Below are positions 1 to 7,490 of a stretch of 12,363 nt of DNA, piece after piece. The notes beneath the pieces are model-generated. The model saw nothing but the letters and a program-made list of their open reading frames with translations, was not told where the DNA came from and did no database searches. The position numbers and the translations under genes are program-made. This stretch comes from Chloroflexota bacterium (GTDB lineage Bacteria; Chloroflexota; UBA6077; JACQUR01). The DNA is taken from the NCBI GenBank assembly GCA_016210245.1, contig JACQUR010000037.1:1-12363 (forward strand). The letters run 5' to 3'. Each line of letters begins with the position of its first letter. Position 1 is the stretch's first letter.

Positions 1-22
1 GGAGTACGGTGGCCCGTTCCCA
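1..22. other. Probable partial spacer at left window edge
   Basis: These 22 bases precede the first complete repeat. They do not resemble the repeat. Complete spacers in this array are 35-37 bases, so 22 bases fits a spacer cut by the window edge, which would mean the array continues to the left. They could instead be the first bases of flanking DNA; the window cannot decide. Confidence 0.55.
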
Positions 23-2796
23 GCTTCAATTGGGCCACGGCCTTTCAGCCGTGGAAACGTGTTTGACGGCGGCGCCATCGCGGTCGGTGAGCACGCTTCA
101 ATTGGGCCACGGCCTTTCAGCCGTGGAAACCAGGTTGGGGGCTCACATCGGACGCTGCACGGCGACGCTTCAATTGGGCCACGGCCTTTCAGCCGTGGAA
201 ACGGAGTCGGAACACCAAAGAGGACGACAGTGAACAGGGCTTCAATTGGGCCACGGCCTTTCAGCCGTGGAAACGCCGAGTCGATCCGTGCCCGCCGTCG
301 TGAGGATGAGCTTCAATTGGGCCACGGCCTTTCAGCCGTGGAAACCCCGCTCAACAAGGAGGTCAAGCGGCAGGTGGTGGTGCTTCAATTGGGCCACGGC
401 CTTTCAGCCGTGGAAACATGCCGGCGAGGGCACGCAGAACCCGAGCGAGCTGGGCTTCAATTGGGCCACGGCCTTTCAGCCGTGGAAACCCACGGCATGC
501 TGTGGATCCACGCGCCGTGGCAGATGCTTCAATTGGGCCACGGCCTTTCAGCCGTGGAAACGAAGATCTCTGTGGACTTCTTGTGCCGAGCCAGGATGCT
601 TCAATTGGGCCACGGCCTTTCAGCCGTGGAAACATTGCGCCACGGCCCTCGGCCGCGTGAACGACATCCAGCTTCAATTGGGCCACGGCCTTTCAGCCGT
701 GGAAACCCGCCACGTCGGACAGCGCGTTGAGCTGCTGGTTGGCGCTTCAATTGGGCCACGGCCTTTCAGCCGTGGAAACTGAACGGTCGATCCGTCGGGA
801 GTGCGGATGGCACGGGCTTCAATTGGGCCACGGCCTTTCAGCCGTGGAAACCAGCCACGGCGGTGATGGGATAGGCGCGGATCGGATGCTTCAATTGGGC
901 CACGGCCTTTCAGCCGTGGAAACCAAGATCGCGCGCCACAAAGATCTGCTGGTGGTCGCGCTTCAATTGGGCCACGGCCTTTCAGCCGTGGAAACCTACC
1001 TCTCCCCGGGGCTCACGACGGTCAACGTGACGCTTCAATTGGGCCACGGCCTTTCAGCCGTGGAAACCAGGGTGCGGGAGCTCGCTGGTGACGTGGTTGC
1101 GGCGCTTCAATTGGGCCACGGCCTTTCAGCCGTGGAAACTCGACGAGCGTAGTGAAGTCAGCCACCTGTCCCTCGCTTCAATTGGGCCACGGCCTTTCAG
1201 CCGTGGAAACAGGCCCTGCGGGAGGGCCTGACGCTAGTGGAGTTCGAGCTTCAATTGGGCCACGGCCTTTCAGCCGTGGAAACCGGCAAGCTGCGCCTGG
1301 AGCTGTCCGACCTCCTGCCGGCTTCAATTGGGCCACGGCCTTTCAGCCGTGGAAACTATGTGGGACATGTTGCTCTCGTGGTCGTGGATCAGGCTTCAAT
1401 TGGGCCACGGCCTTTCAGCCGTGGAAACCATGGCCCGACACCTCTGAGCCGCCAAAGCAGATCCGCTTCAATTGGGCCACGGCCTTTCAGCCGTGGAAAC
1501 CATGGTGCCAAGCCTTCCAGAGCGGGCTGCACCCGCTGCTTCAATTGGGCCACGGCCTTTCAGCCGTGGAAACCCGGCCGGGGGTCGACTACCTAGAGGT
1601 CCTGGAGGTCGCTTCAATTGGGCCACGGCCTTTCAGCCGTGGAAACAAGGCTGGCCGGCTCAAGCTCCTCGGCAAGCGCCAGGCTTCAATTGGGCCACGG
1701 CCTTTCAGCCGTGGAAACAAACCCATCACCGATCTTGTAGTCCATGTCTCTCCCTGCTTCAATTGGGCCACGGCCTTTCAGCCGTGGAAACCTCTGCATC
1801 GACGGGGCGGCGGAGCCGTCTGGTGCTGCTTCAATTGGGCCACGGCCTTTCAGCCGTGGAAACGCCGCGCCCGGCAGGGTCGACTCCTGGTTGTACTTGC
1901 TTCAATTGGGCCACGGCCTTTCAGCCGTGGAAACGCCAGACCGGCGCGGCGCTGAGCACGGCGCTCTGGGCGCTTCAATTGGGCCACGGCCTTTCAGCCG
2001 TGGAAACCACGGCGCCCACCGAACCCCGAAGGGCTCCTTGAGGCTTCAATTGGGCCACGGCCTTTCAGCCGTGGAAACCCGTCCGCCTGGGCCAGAACGG
2101 GGCGCCGCAGCAGGCTTCAATTGGGCCACGGCCTTTCAGCCGTGGAAACACGGGAGAATCGGGAGCAGCTCGATGACTGAGACACAGCTTCAATTGGGCC
2201 ACGGCCTTTCAGCCGTGGAAACCCGGTGGCCAGGGTGGCGCTCACGCAGACCACGCTCGGCTTCAATTGGGCCACGGCCTTTCAGCCGTGGAAACCGCGC
2301 AGCGGCAAGTTTTCTGGGCGCAGCTCGCTGAGCTTCAATTGGGCCACGGCCTTTCAGCCGTGGAAACGAGTTAACCGCTGAATGGCCGTCTCTGCGTCAA
2401 CCACGCTTCAATTGGGCCACGGCCTTTCAGCCGTGGAAACCAGAAGCTCGCCGTGCCCAAGCTGTACTCAGCAGTGCTTCAATTGGGCCACGGCCTTTCA
2501 GCCGTGGAAACCAGCGGCAGGGCGCCACATCGGTCCATGCACGGACGCTTCAATTGGGCCACGGCCTTTCAGCCGTGGAAACCCAGCCCGCCACATGGAG
2601 GCGCGATTCGCCCAGGTCGCTTCAATTGGGCCACGGCCTTTCAGCCGTGGAAACTGGTCCAGTCGCACGAATGCGGCCACGCCATCAGCGCTTCAATTGG
2701 GCCACGGCCTTTCAGCCGTGGAAACTGGCGACACGCACACGACTCGCACCTGGGCACATGGCTTCAATTGGGCCACGGCCTTTCAGCCGTGGAAAC
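23..2796 (-). CRISPR. CRISPR array, 39 identical 36-bp repeats and 38 spacers (type I-G)
   Basis: On the + strand each repeat reads GCTTCAATTGGG, then stem CCACGGC, loop CTTTCA, stem GCCGTGG, then AAAC. I see 39 copies (first 23-58, last 2761-2796) with no base changes, and 38 spacers of 35-37 bases. The 7-bp stem is perfect, as expected for a Cas6-cleaved repeat. Orientation is inferred. Read on the minus strand, the repeat starts GTTT and ends with a 12-base tail finishing ATTGAAGC, close to the ATTGAAAC-type end and 8-base crRNA handle common in type I systems. Read on the plus strand, only AAAC follows the stem. Minus-strand transcription also matches the direction of the cas operon and would put the leader at 2797-3062 and the newest spacers at the right. 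A possible decayed repeat at 2827 argues the other way. Apart from one weakly similar pair, the spacers are unrelated to each other, so targets appear diverse. Confidence 0.98.
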
Positions 2797-2826
2797 GGCT
2801 CTCGCCGCAGTTTCTTGACCGTGTTT

Positions 2827-2860
2827 GCTTCGATATGACGTGCCCTTCAGTGTCGATGCT
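2827..2860. repeat. Possible degenerate CRISPR repeat
   Basis: Starting 30 bases past the last perfect repeat, this stretch begins GCTTCGATATG (8 of 11 positions match the repeat start). After a two-base gap it contains GCCCTTCAG (8 of 9 match the repeat centre). Its second half does not preserve the stem. The distance is shorter than the usual 35-37-base spacer. Degenerate repeats normally mark the end far from the leader, so a real one here would argue against the leader lying on this side. Chance similarity is quite possible. Confidence 0.25.
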
Positions 2861-2940
2861 GCGGAAGTGGCTCCCCGCGCCAGGTTGCGCCTGTGTCTCG
2901 CGCGGCTTGGGCGCTTTTCGCGCCGGAGTGCAGGCCGATT

Positions 2941-3004
2941 GGCGCTCGCCGACTGCCTCGGACAGTCGGTACGCGCTTTCTCCACCCCCGGAGCTGCGAG
3001 CGCC
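2941..3004. repeat. Nested inverted repeat (9-bp outer stem, inner hairpin)
   Basis: GGCGCTCGC at 2941-2949 is perfectly complementary to GCGAGCGCC at 2996-3004. Inside lies a second perfect hairpin, CCGACTG at 2949-2955 and CAGTCGG at 2963-2969, with loop CCTCGGA. The two stems share only base 2949. The structure sits in the gap between cas2 and the array and could form in RNA from either strand. Possible roles are a transcription attenuator, a structured leader RNA or a protein-binding palindrome. No U tract follows on the minus strand, so a simple intrinsic terminator is unlikely. Confidence 0.55.
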
Positions 3005-3062
3005 CCACCTTGCCAGGCTCACGCCCGGACCTCTCGCAGGGGCCCGGATGCGGACCGGGGCG

Positions 3063-3353
3063 CTAGACGATGGTAGCGCTCCGTCTGGGCAGCGCGGTGG
3101 GTTTGCCCAGCGTCGTAAAACATTCCTGGCCCCGCCCCTCCGTGGGGCCAGTATCCACGATCAGCACGCGGTCTTCCTTCAGGTTCAGAATCTCGGTGAG
3201 CGCCTGCTCCAGCAGGACTCTCGCGCTGGGCGTGAGATCGCACACGAAGACCGAGTACTGGACCGGCTGGCCGAAGCCGTTCATCTTCTTGTACGTCCGT
3301 TCGAGACGCCTGGGGTCGCACACATCGTAGCAGACAAGGTAGCGATGGCGCAC
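3063..3353 (-). CDS. cas2: CRISPR-associated endoribonuclease-fold protein Cas2
   Basis: A 96-residue protein of normal Cas2 length. It opens with the beta strand RHRYLVCYDV, giving the conserved aspartate D10, followed by DPRRLERTYKKM and the VQYSVFVCDL strand typical of the Cas2 ferredoxin-like fold. Cas2 dimers bridge two Cas1 dimers in the spacer integration complex. The start is a GTG at 3353-3351. I chose it because the frame runs upstream through the whole Cas1 coding region in the wrong frame, so the homologous protein must begin here. An AGG within CAGGTAG lies five bases upstream and overlaps the end of cas4-cas1. The Cas4-Cas1 stop codon is separated from this GTG by only two bases (TAG-CC-GTG), so translation is probably coupled. 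It is the last gene of the operon, followed by the candidate leader and array. Confidence 0.95.
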   Translation of the reverse strand: MRHRYLVCYDVCDPRRLERTYKKMNGFGQPVQYSVFVCDLTPSARVLLEQALTEILNLKEDRVLIVDTGPTEGRGQECFTTLGKPTALPRRSATIV

Positions 3354-3355
3354 GG

Positions 3356-5089
3356 CTACCTGGTCCGGAAGACGGGATACGCGCGCACTTCGCCCAGCAG
3401 GTGCCGGGCCAGCAGCCGGGCCTGGATCTCCATGATCCGGCGGTAGCTCACAGCGTAGCCGAACATCGGGTGCGTGATGGTCGTGTCCACGCGCCGCTCG
3501 TACGCTTCGATGACCTTGCGGCGGCCGTTCTGGGTGAGCGCCACCATTCCCCCCCGGCTGATGACATGCTCGCGCCCGATCTCGCCGTTGTTGATCAGCC
3601 CGATGCACACCGAGTCGGCCACGATTGGCCTGAACTCCTCGGCCAGGTCGAGCGCCAGCGCGGGTTTGCCGTACTTGGGCTGATGGTAGAACCCGAGGTA
3701 GGGATCGAAGCCTACGGCCAGGGCGGTCACCATGGCTTGCTTGATGAGCATCGAGTAGATGAAAGAGAGGAGCGCATTCACGAGGTCCCTGGGTGGGCGA
3801 CGATTCCTCCCCTGGAAGTCGAACACCAGGGAGTCGTCCTTGAGCATGCCCTGGAGCTCGGAGAAGTAGCAGCGCGCCGCAGCCCCCTCGATGCCCAGCA
3901 ACGTCTCCGCGGAGCCAGCCGTCAGGGCATGCCCGGCCAGCCGGTCCAGCTCGGCCAGCACGGCGGGCGGCGGCTCTTTGTGGTTGCGGCGCAGCAGCGT
4001 GCGGCAGTTCTTGATCTTGCCGAAGATCATCCGCCTGGCGATGGGGAGCGAGGCGTCGGGCACCATGGCCACGGCGTACTGGCGGCAGCGCAGCTCCACG
4101 TTCTTGTGCGCCATGCCGCTGGTGATGCCCTGGAACCACCCCCCGTAGGAGAAGTAGCACACCGGGATGTTCCTGGCGCACAGCTCCCGCAGCGCCTGGC
4201 TGGTAACCTGCACGTTCCCGTACACGGCCAGGTGAGAGACGTCCATCAGACGTGCCTTCTGCAGCACCGCGCCTTTGAGCTTGATCTCCAGCAGGTCGCC
4301 GGACTTGCCGACGACGGCGCCCTGCGTCTGGACGTAGAGTGGCAGCGCATCGTCGCGACTGGGAACGAGCCGGCGCAGATCGTCCCGATTGATGGGCTGG
4401 TCCGGCGCGGACAGCAGGTTGACCTCGTCGGGCAGACAGATGCCCACCAGCGAGCAGCGCGGGCACTTCGGGCTGTCCACCAGCGGCGGCGGGATCTGGC
4501 CGGCGGCCGCCACCCTGCGCAGGTCCTGGAGCAGCTCGATGGTCCGGGCCACGAGCGCGTCGTCGAAGGGGATACCCACGCGCTCCCTGGACTCCACGAA
4601 GTAGAGCATGCCCTCCGTGCAGGCGTAGCCGTTGGCCCGCAGCAGCAACCCCTGCAGGCAAAGCTGCACGCGCTCCGGCTCCCACGCGCCCCCCGGCACA
4701 TCCGGCGCCTTGCCGTGCTTGTAGTCCACCGGCGTCACCTCGCTGCCCCGCCCCTCCACCAGGTCGATGCGGGCGATGGCTCCGAGGCTCTCGTCGGAGA
4801 GCGTGACCGAACGGGCGTGGATCCTGCCCGGCGCCTCCCCGTCCGTCGCAGCCTCGGCGCCGTCCGGCAGCGCCTCCGGCAGCTCCCCGGACGGCTGGTC
4901 CACCCGCCGGTGCTGGAAGCGCCCCTCCACAGTGTCCACGCTATCGGCAAACTCCCCCTGCACCCACTCCAGGTACGCCAGCCGCGGGCAGTACGCGAAC
5001 TCGTTGAGCATGCGGGCAGGGACGAGGTCCGGGACTGGATCTACTGGCATTGGGGCATCTACTGGCGTGGGTTCTGAGGCCGTCGCCAT
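3356..5089 (-). CDS. cas4-cas1: Cas4-Cas1 fusion protein, spacer acquisition
   Basis: A 577-residue fusion. Residues about 20-225 are Cas4: C34 in CPRL, H60, D109 (IARIDLV), D122 and K124 in PVDYKHG for the PD-(D/E)xK nuclease, and C209, C212 and C218, which with C34 should hold the Fe-S cluster. From about 245 onward it is Cas1, with the three metal ligands E401 (LGIEGAAA), H469 (GFYHQ) and D481 (DLAEEFRP) at normal spacing. Such fusions are characteristic of type I-G. In Geobacter sulfurreducens the fusion selects PAM-flanked prespacers (TTN reported); Cas1 then inserts them with Cas2. The ATG start at 5089 is preceded by AAGGAGG at seven bases. The same frame stays open upstream to a GTG at 5239, which has no ribosome binding site, so a 50-residue extension is possible but unlikely. 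This start lies 151 bases after csb2; cas2 follows after two bases. Confidence 0.96.
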   Translation of the reverse strand: MATASEPTPVDAPMPVDPVPDLVPARMLNEFAYCPRLAYLEWVQGEFADSVDTVEGRFQHRRVDQPSGELPEALPDGAEAATDGEAPGRIHARSVTLSDESLGAIARIDLVEGRGSEVTPVDYKHGKAPDVPGGAWEPERVQLCLQGLLLRANGYACTEGMLYFVESRERVGIPFDDALVARTIELLQDLRRVAAAGQIPPPLVDSPKCPRCSLVGICLPDEVNLLSAPDQPINRDDLRRLVPSRDDALPLYVQTQGAVVGKSGDLLEIKLKGAVLQKARLMDVSHLAVYGNVQVTSQALRELCARNIPVCYFSYGGWFQGITSGMAHKNVELRCRQYAVAMVPDASLPIARRMIFGKIKNCRTLLRRNHKEPPPAVLAELDRLAGHALTAGSAETLLGIEGAAARCYFSELQGMLKDDSLVFDFQGRNRRPPRDLVNALLSFIYSMLIKQAMVTALAVGFDPYLGFYHQPKYGKPALALDLAEEFRPIVADSVCIGLINNGEIGREHVISRGGMVALTQNGRRKVIEAYERRVDTTITHPMFGYAVSYRRIMEIQARLLARHLLGEVRAYPVFRTR

Positions 5090-5240
5090 CGTCCAGCCTC
5101 CTTTGCACCGATGGTTCGATGCATAGAGTGCCCGGCGCCATTGGCGGCCCGCACCGATGGCAAATGGAACCTGGCGCCTCTCGACGCCTTCGACCACAAA
5201 CTCGACGTGGGGATCGAACCGCTCACTGGCGTCGGCCACT
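5090..5240 (-). other. 151-base gap between csb2 and cas4-cas1
   Basis: This is the only sizeable gap in an otherwise tightly packed operon, and it separates interference genes from adaptation genes. The minus-strand frame continuous with cas4-cas1 is open throughout from a GTG at 5239, three bases from the csb2 stop. Another frame opens with an ATG (5244-5242) overlapping the csb2 stop. Neither start has a Shine-Dalgarno sequence. An internal promoter or processing site could reside here, but I see no clear -35/-10 pair. It may also be the remnant of a small gene. Confidence 0.5.
5097..5103 (-). promoter_or_regulatory. Ribosome binding site of cas4-cas1
   Basis: AAGGAGG on the minus strand, seven bases before the ATG at 5089. 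This near-perfect Shine-Dalgarno match decides the start of cas4-cas1 in favour of 5089 over the upstream in-frame GTG at 5239. Confidence 0.85.
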
Positions 5241-7487
5241 TCATAGGAGGTCCGCCGCCCGCTGAGGTGCCGGCAAGCCCTCGTACCCGCTCACTGTCGC
5301 CGTCCCCGTGAACAGGCCACCACCAAGATGGCGGCTCCTCCCGAGCACAATGGGACCCGCGACCGCCACATCGAACGCGAGTTGGGCGCCGCCAACCAGC
5401 CCCACCCCGGATACCCCGCGCAGCTCGCGAGGCGTCACGCGCGGCTCGGGGAGACTGCGCCGGCGGCACTCTGCGCGGAGATCGGCGGCCAGAGCCTCGG
5501 CTGCGCCGACGTGCTTCGTGTGGCGCGTCACCTCGTAGGCGGTTACGCTCTCCCAGGTCCGCGACGCTGCGAAGAGCGGGTCCAACTGTGCGTCAACTGG
5601 GTTCGCGCGCAGCACCAAGAGTCCCGCTGAGCCTGCTCGTAGCTCGCGAAAGTGGGTCAACGCCTTCTCCAGGATATCCAGGTGCCCGAGTTCCTCGCGC
5701 GTGGCGGCTCGCCGATCGATGACGTAAGGCGCAATGACCAGGAGCCGCGCCGATCGCGGGTCGAACGCGTACGTCAGGTGGGGACGACGCTCCGTTTGCG
5801 CCCGGGAGCCGTCGCTCTCATGGCCTGTGAAGAACGCGGGCAGGCCAGTACGAGGTCCGAGCACCTCTTGCACTCTCGCCATGACAGCGCGGCGGAGCGC
5901 CCGCGCCACCTCGGTTGGCTGCGGTGTCGCAGCCAGGCCGCCCTCGATGGCAAACGCATGGACGTCCTCGACCCGTCGGAGCGGGGCCATCACGCCCAGA
6001 CCGAGGAAGCGACCGTCGCCGATGGCCAGTGGTCCGGCGATCGGTGCGTCGAAGGTGATCTCCACGTGCCAGAGTCGCTCCTTTGCAAAACGCGTCCCCG
6101 GCGCAAACGCCTCTGCCCGCTCGCCTTTGGCCTCGAACGGCTCACGCTGGACGCGGACCAGCGTGGGGCGGGTACGTACCTCCGCGTGGCGCAGGGCTTG
6201 GACGACCGCAGCGGCTGCGCGCCCCTGCTCCATGGCGCGCTCCGCCCCGTCCTTCGCTTCCGCCGCTACGCGTGCCGGATCGATCCGACGCCGACTCGCG
6301 TGCTCCGGCAACGCGGCAGGCGTGACGGTGCGCCAGGTGCGGGACTGCACGCCATCTGCCGCTCCATAGTGCGCGAGCATGCTCTCGTGGTTAGACGGAG
6401 TGAGGACCAGGTCCGGAACCTCGCCAGTCGCAGGATCGCTGAGCTCCAGCCCGGAGAACGCCCAGTGCATGTCATCGGCCCGAAGGGAACAACCTGCTGG
6501 AACCTCCACCAGCACCCGGCGGATCCCATGATCGGCGTGCTGATGGCCAATCGACGGCAATGGAACGATCCTCACCCGCAAGGATGTGGGCCCGTCGTCG
6601 GCGCCGTCGGCCTTGCGCCCCACCAATACCCGTTCGATCTCCGCGCCCCGGTCGGGCAGGGCCCGCAGTCGTTCGGCCGCTCCATCGCGCAGCAAGACGA
6701 CGAGCCTTGATGCATGCGCGAGGGGCCAGGCACTAAACGCAGCCTCGCGAGAGCGCTCGCGCAACTCGTAGAGGCGCCGCGATGGCGTGCTGTCGTACGC
6801 AACCTGCATGAAATGAGGCTTCGGCGGCTGCGAAAAAAGCTGCCTGGCCACGTTGCCCTGCCCGTCCGTCTTGAACCGCTGGCCGTTTGCTGCGTAGCGC
6901 TGCCTCAGGCTCGCAAGCGAGCCTCGCCCTGGACACGCCAGCGGTCTCCCGCTCCCGCCGTCTGAGGGACGGTACACCACGCCCGGATAGGCCGCGAGTC
7001 GCGCATCGAGCTCATTGTTGTCGAGCACCTCGCCCCACGCCCATGCCAGATCCACGCCGCGCCCGAATTGATAGAGCCGGTCGGCGAGCGCACAAACCGC
7101 CCGTGCCCCGTGCTTGCCCTCATCCTCCTCGTGGTCGAACGCCCATGCGTAGAGCAGGGGGGCCTCGGCGTCGAATACCCGCGGCCTGATTGGTTTCGTC
7201 GTGCGGATGCTTGCAATGCGTCGCGCGTCTCCTCCCTTCGCATCGAGGTCGTTGTTCGGTACGTAGTTCACAAAGCTCTGGCCGTCCAGCATCGCGGGGG
7301 CGGCGATGAGCGGCGGCTTGAGCTCCTGGAGCCACTCCAGTGCCACGCAGTCTTCCCGATCCAACGGCCCGCTCAAGCCGGCGCCGGCCACAAGCGCTTG
7401 GAAGAGTCTCGCGGGAGACGGAGGCCAGTCGCCCATACCGTGGTATCGCTCGTCGTGGAGACGAACCGTGATAAGAAGACCAGACAT
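5241..7487 (-). CDS. csb2: Csb2 (GSU0054 family), Cas5-Cas6 type Cascade subunit
   Basis: A 748-residue RAMP-superfamily protein. The N-terminus (MSGLLITVRL, then RYHG and WPPSPARLFQALVAG at residues 15-35) is the Csb2 signature. Two glycine-rich RAMP loops are visible: GPLAIGDGRFLGLGVM at about 485-500 and GPIVLGRSRHLGGGLF at about 711-726, each following a beta strand. The segment SIGHQHADHGIRRVLVEVP (312-330) and GHESDG (555-560) carry conserved histidines (H315, H317, H320, H555), and TWESVTAYEVTRHTK (644-658) is also family-like. In type I-G, Csb2 is the Cas5-Cas6 fusion that cuts the repeat hairpin and caps the crRNA; no separate cas6 or cas5 is present in this window. Which histidine is catalytic cannot be told from sequence alone. 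It starts with ATG three bases after the csb1 stop with only a weak ribosome binding site, suggesting reinitiation. It is longer than the roughly 500 residues I associate with many Csb2 proteins. Confidence 0.92.
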   Translation of the reverse strand: MSGLLITVRLHDERYHGMGDWPPSPARLFQALVAGAGLSGPLDREDCVALEWLQELKPPLIAAPAMLDGQSFVNYVPNNDLDAKGGDARRIASIRTTKPIRPRVFDAEAPLLYAWAFDHEEDEGKHGARAVCALADRLYQFGRGVDLAWAWGEVLDNNELDARLAAYPGVVYRPSDGGSGRPLACPGRGSLASLRQRYAANGQRFKTDGQGNVARQLFSQPPKPHFMQVAYDSTPSRRLYELRERSREAAFSAWPLAHASRLVVLLRDGAAERLRALPDRGAEIERVLVGRKADGADDGPTSLRVRIVPLPSIGHQHADHGIRRVLVEVPAGCSLRADDMHWAFSGLELSDPATGEVPDLVLTPSNHESMLAHYGAADGVQSRTWRTVTPAALPEHASRRRIDPARVAAEAKDGAERAMEQGRAAAAVVQALRHAEVRTRPTLVRVQREPFEAKGERAEAFAPGTRFAKERLWHVEITFDAPIAGPLAIGDGRFLGLGVMAPLRRVEDVHAFAIEGGLAATPQPTEVARALRRAVMARVQEVLGPRTGLPAFFTGHESDGSRAQTERRPHLTYAFDPRSARLLVIAPYVIDRRAATREELGHLDILEKALTHFRELRAGSAGLLVLRANPVDAQLDPLFAASRTWESVTAYEVTRHTKHVGAAEALAADLRAECRRRSLPEPRVTPRELRGVSGVGLVGGAQLAFDVAVAGPIVLGRSRHLGGGLFTGTATVSGYEGLPAPQRAADLL

Positions 7488-7490
7488 TGG

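Larger units (their letters stand above)
2797..3062 (-). promoter_or_regulatory. Gene-free region between cas2 and array; candidate leader
   Basis: These 266 bases separate the cas2 stop codon from the last perfect repeat. No open frame here looks like a gene: the frames are short or are read-through from the array. If the array is transcribed on the minus strand, this is the leader and would hold the array promoter and the integration-guiding sequences. It is GC-rich, unlike many AT-rich leaders, and I could not find a convincing -35/-10 pair on either strand. It contains a nested inverted repeat (2941-3004), a short hairpin GGCGC-TTTTC-GCGCC (2910-2924) and a 5-bp stem CCCGG/CCGGG (3043-3059) just past the cas2 stop, which lacks a U tract and so is not a convincing terminator. 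Confidence 0.45.

Noticed and set aside
59..2331. Long plus-strand open frames across the array, with repeated peptides such as LQLGHGLSAVET and ASIGPRPFSRGN
   Set aside because: They are translations of the identical CRISPR repeats in successive frames; the repeat happens to lack stop codons. They are not repeat proteins.
2815..2837. Plus-strand promoter TTGACC...GATATG near the last repeat
   Set aside because: The boxes are about 11 bases apart, too close for a standard promoter, and the second box is poor.
3043..3059. Intrinsic terminator just after cas2
   Set aside because: The stem is only 5 bp and no U tract follows it on the minus strand.
3063..4685. 540-residue minus-strand frame ending in the Cas2 sequence
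   Set aside because: Only the last 96 codons are Cas2; the upstream part is an Arg/Gly/Ala-rich shadow of cas4-cas1 in another frame.
3401..5077. 558-residue plus-strand open frame
   Set aside because: It is antisense to cas4-cas1, has His/Arg/Gln-rich composition typical of an antisense shadow in GC-rich DNA, and no recognisable domain.
5652..6710. 352-residue plus-strand open frame
   Set aside because: Antisense to csb2, with no recognisable motif; the csb2 frame explains the region.
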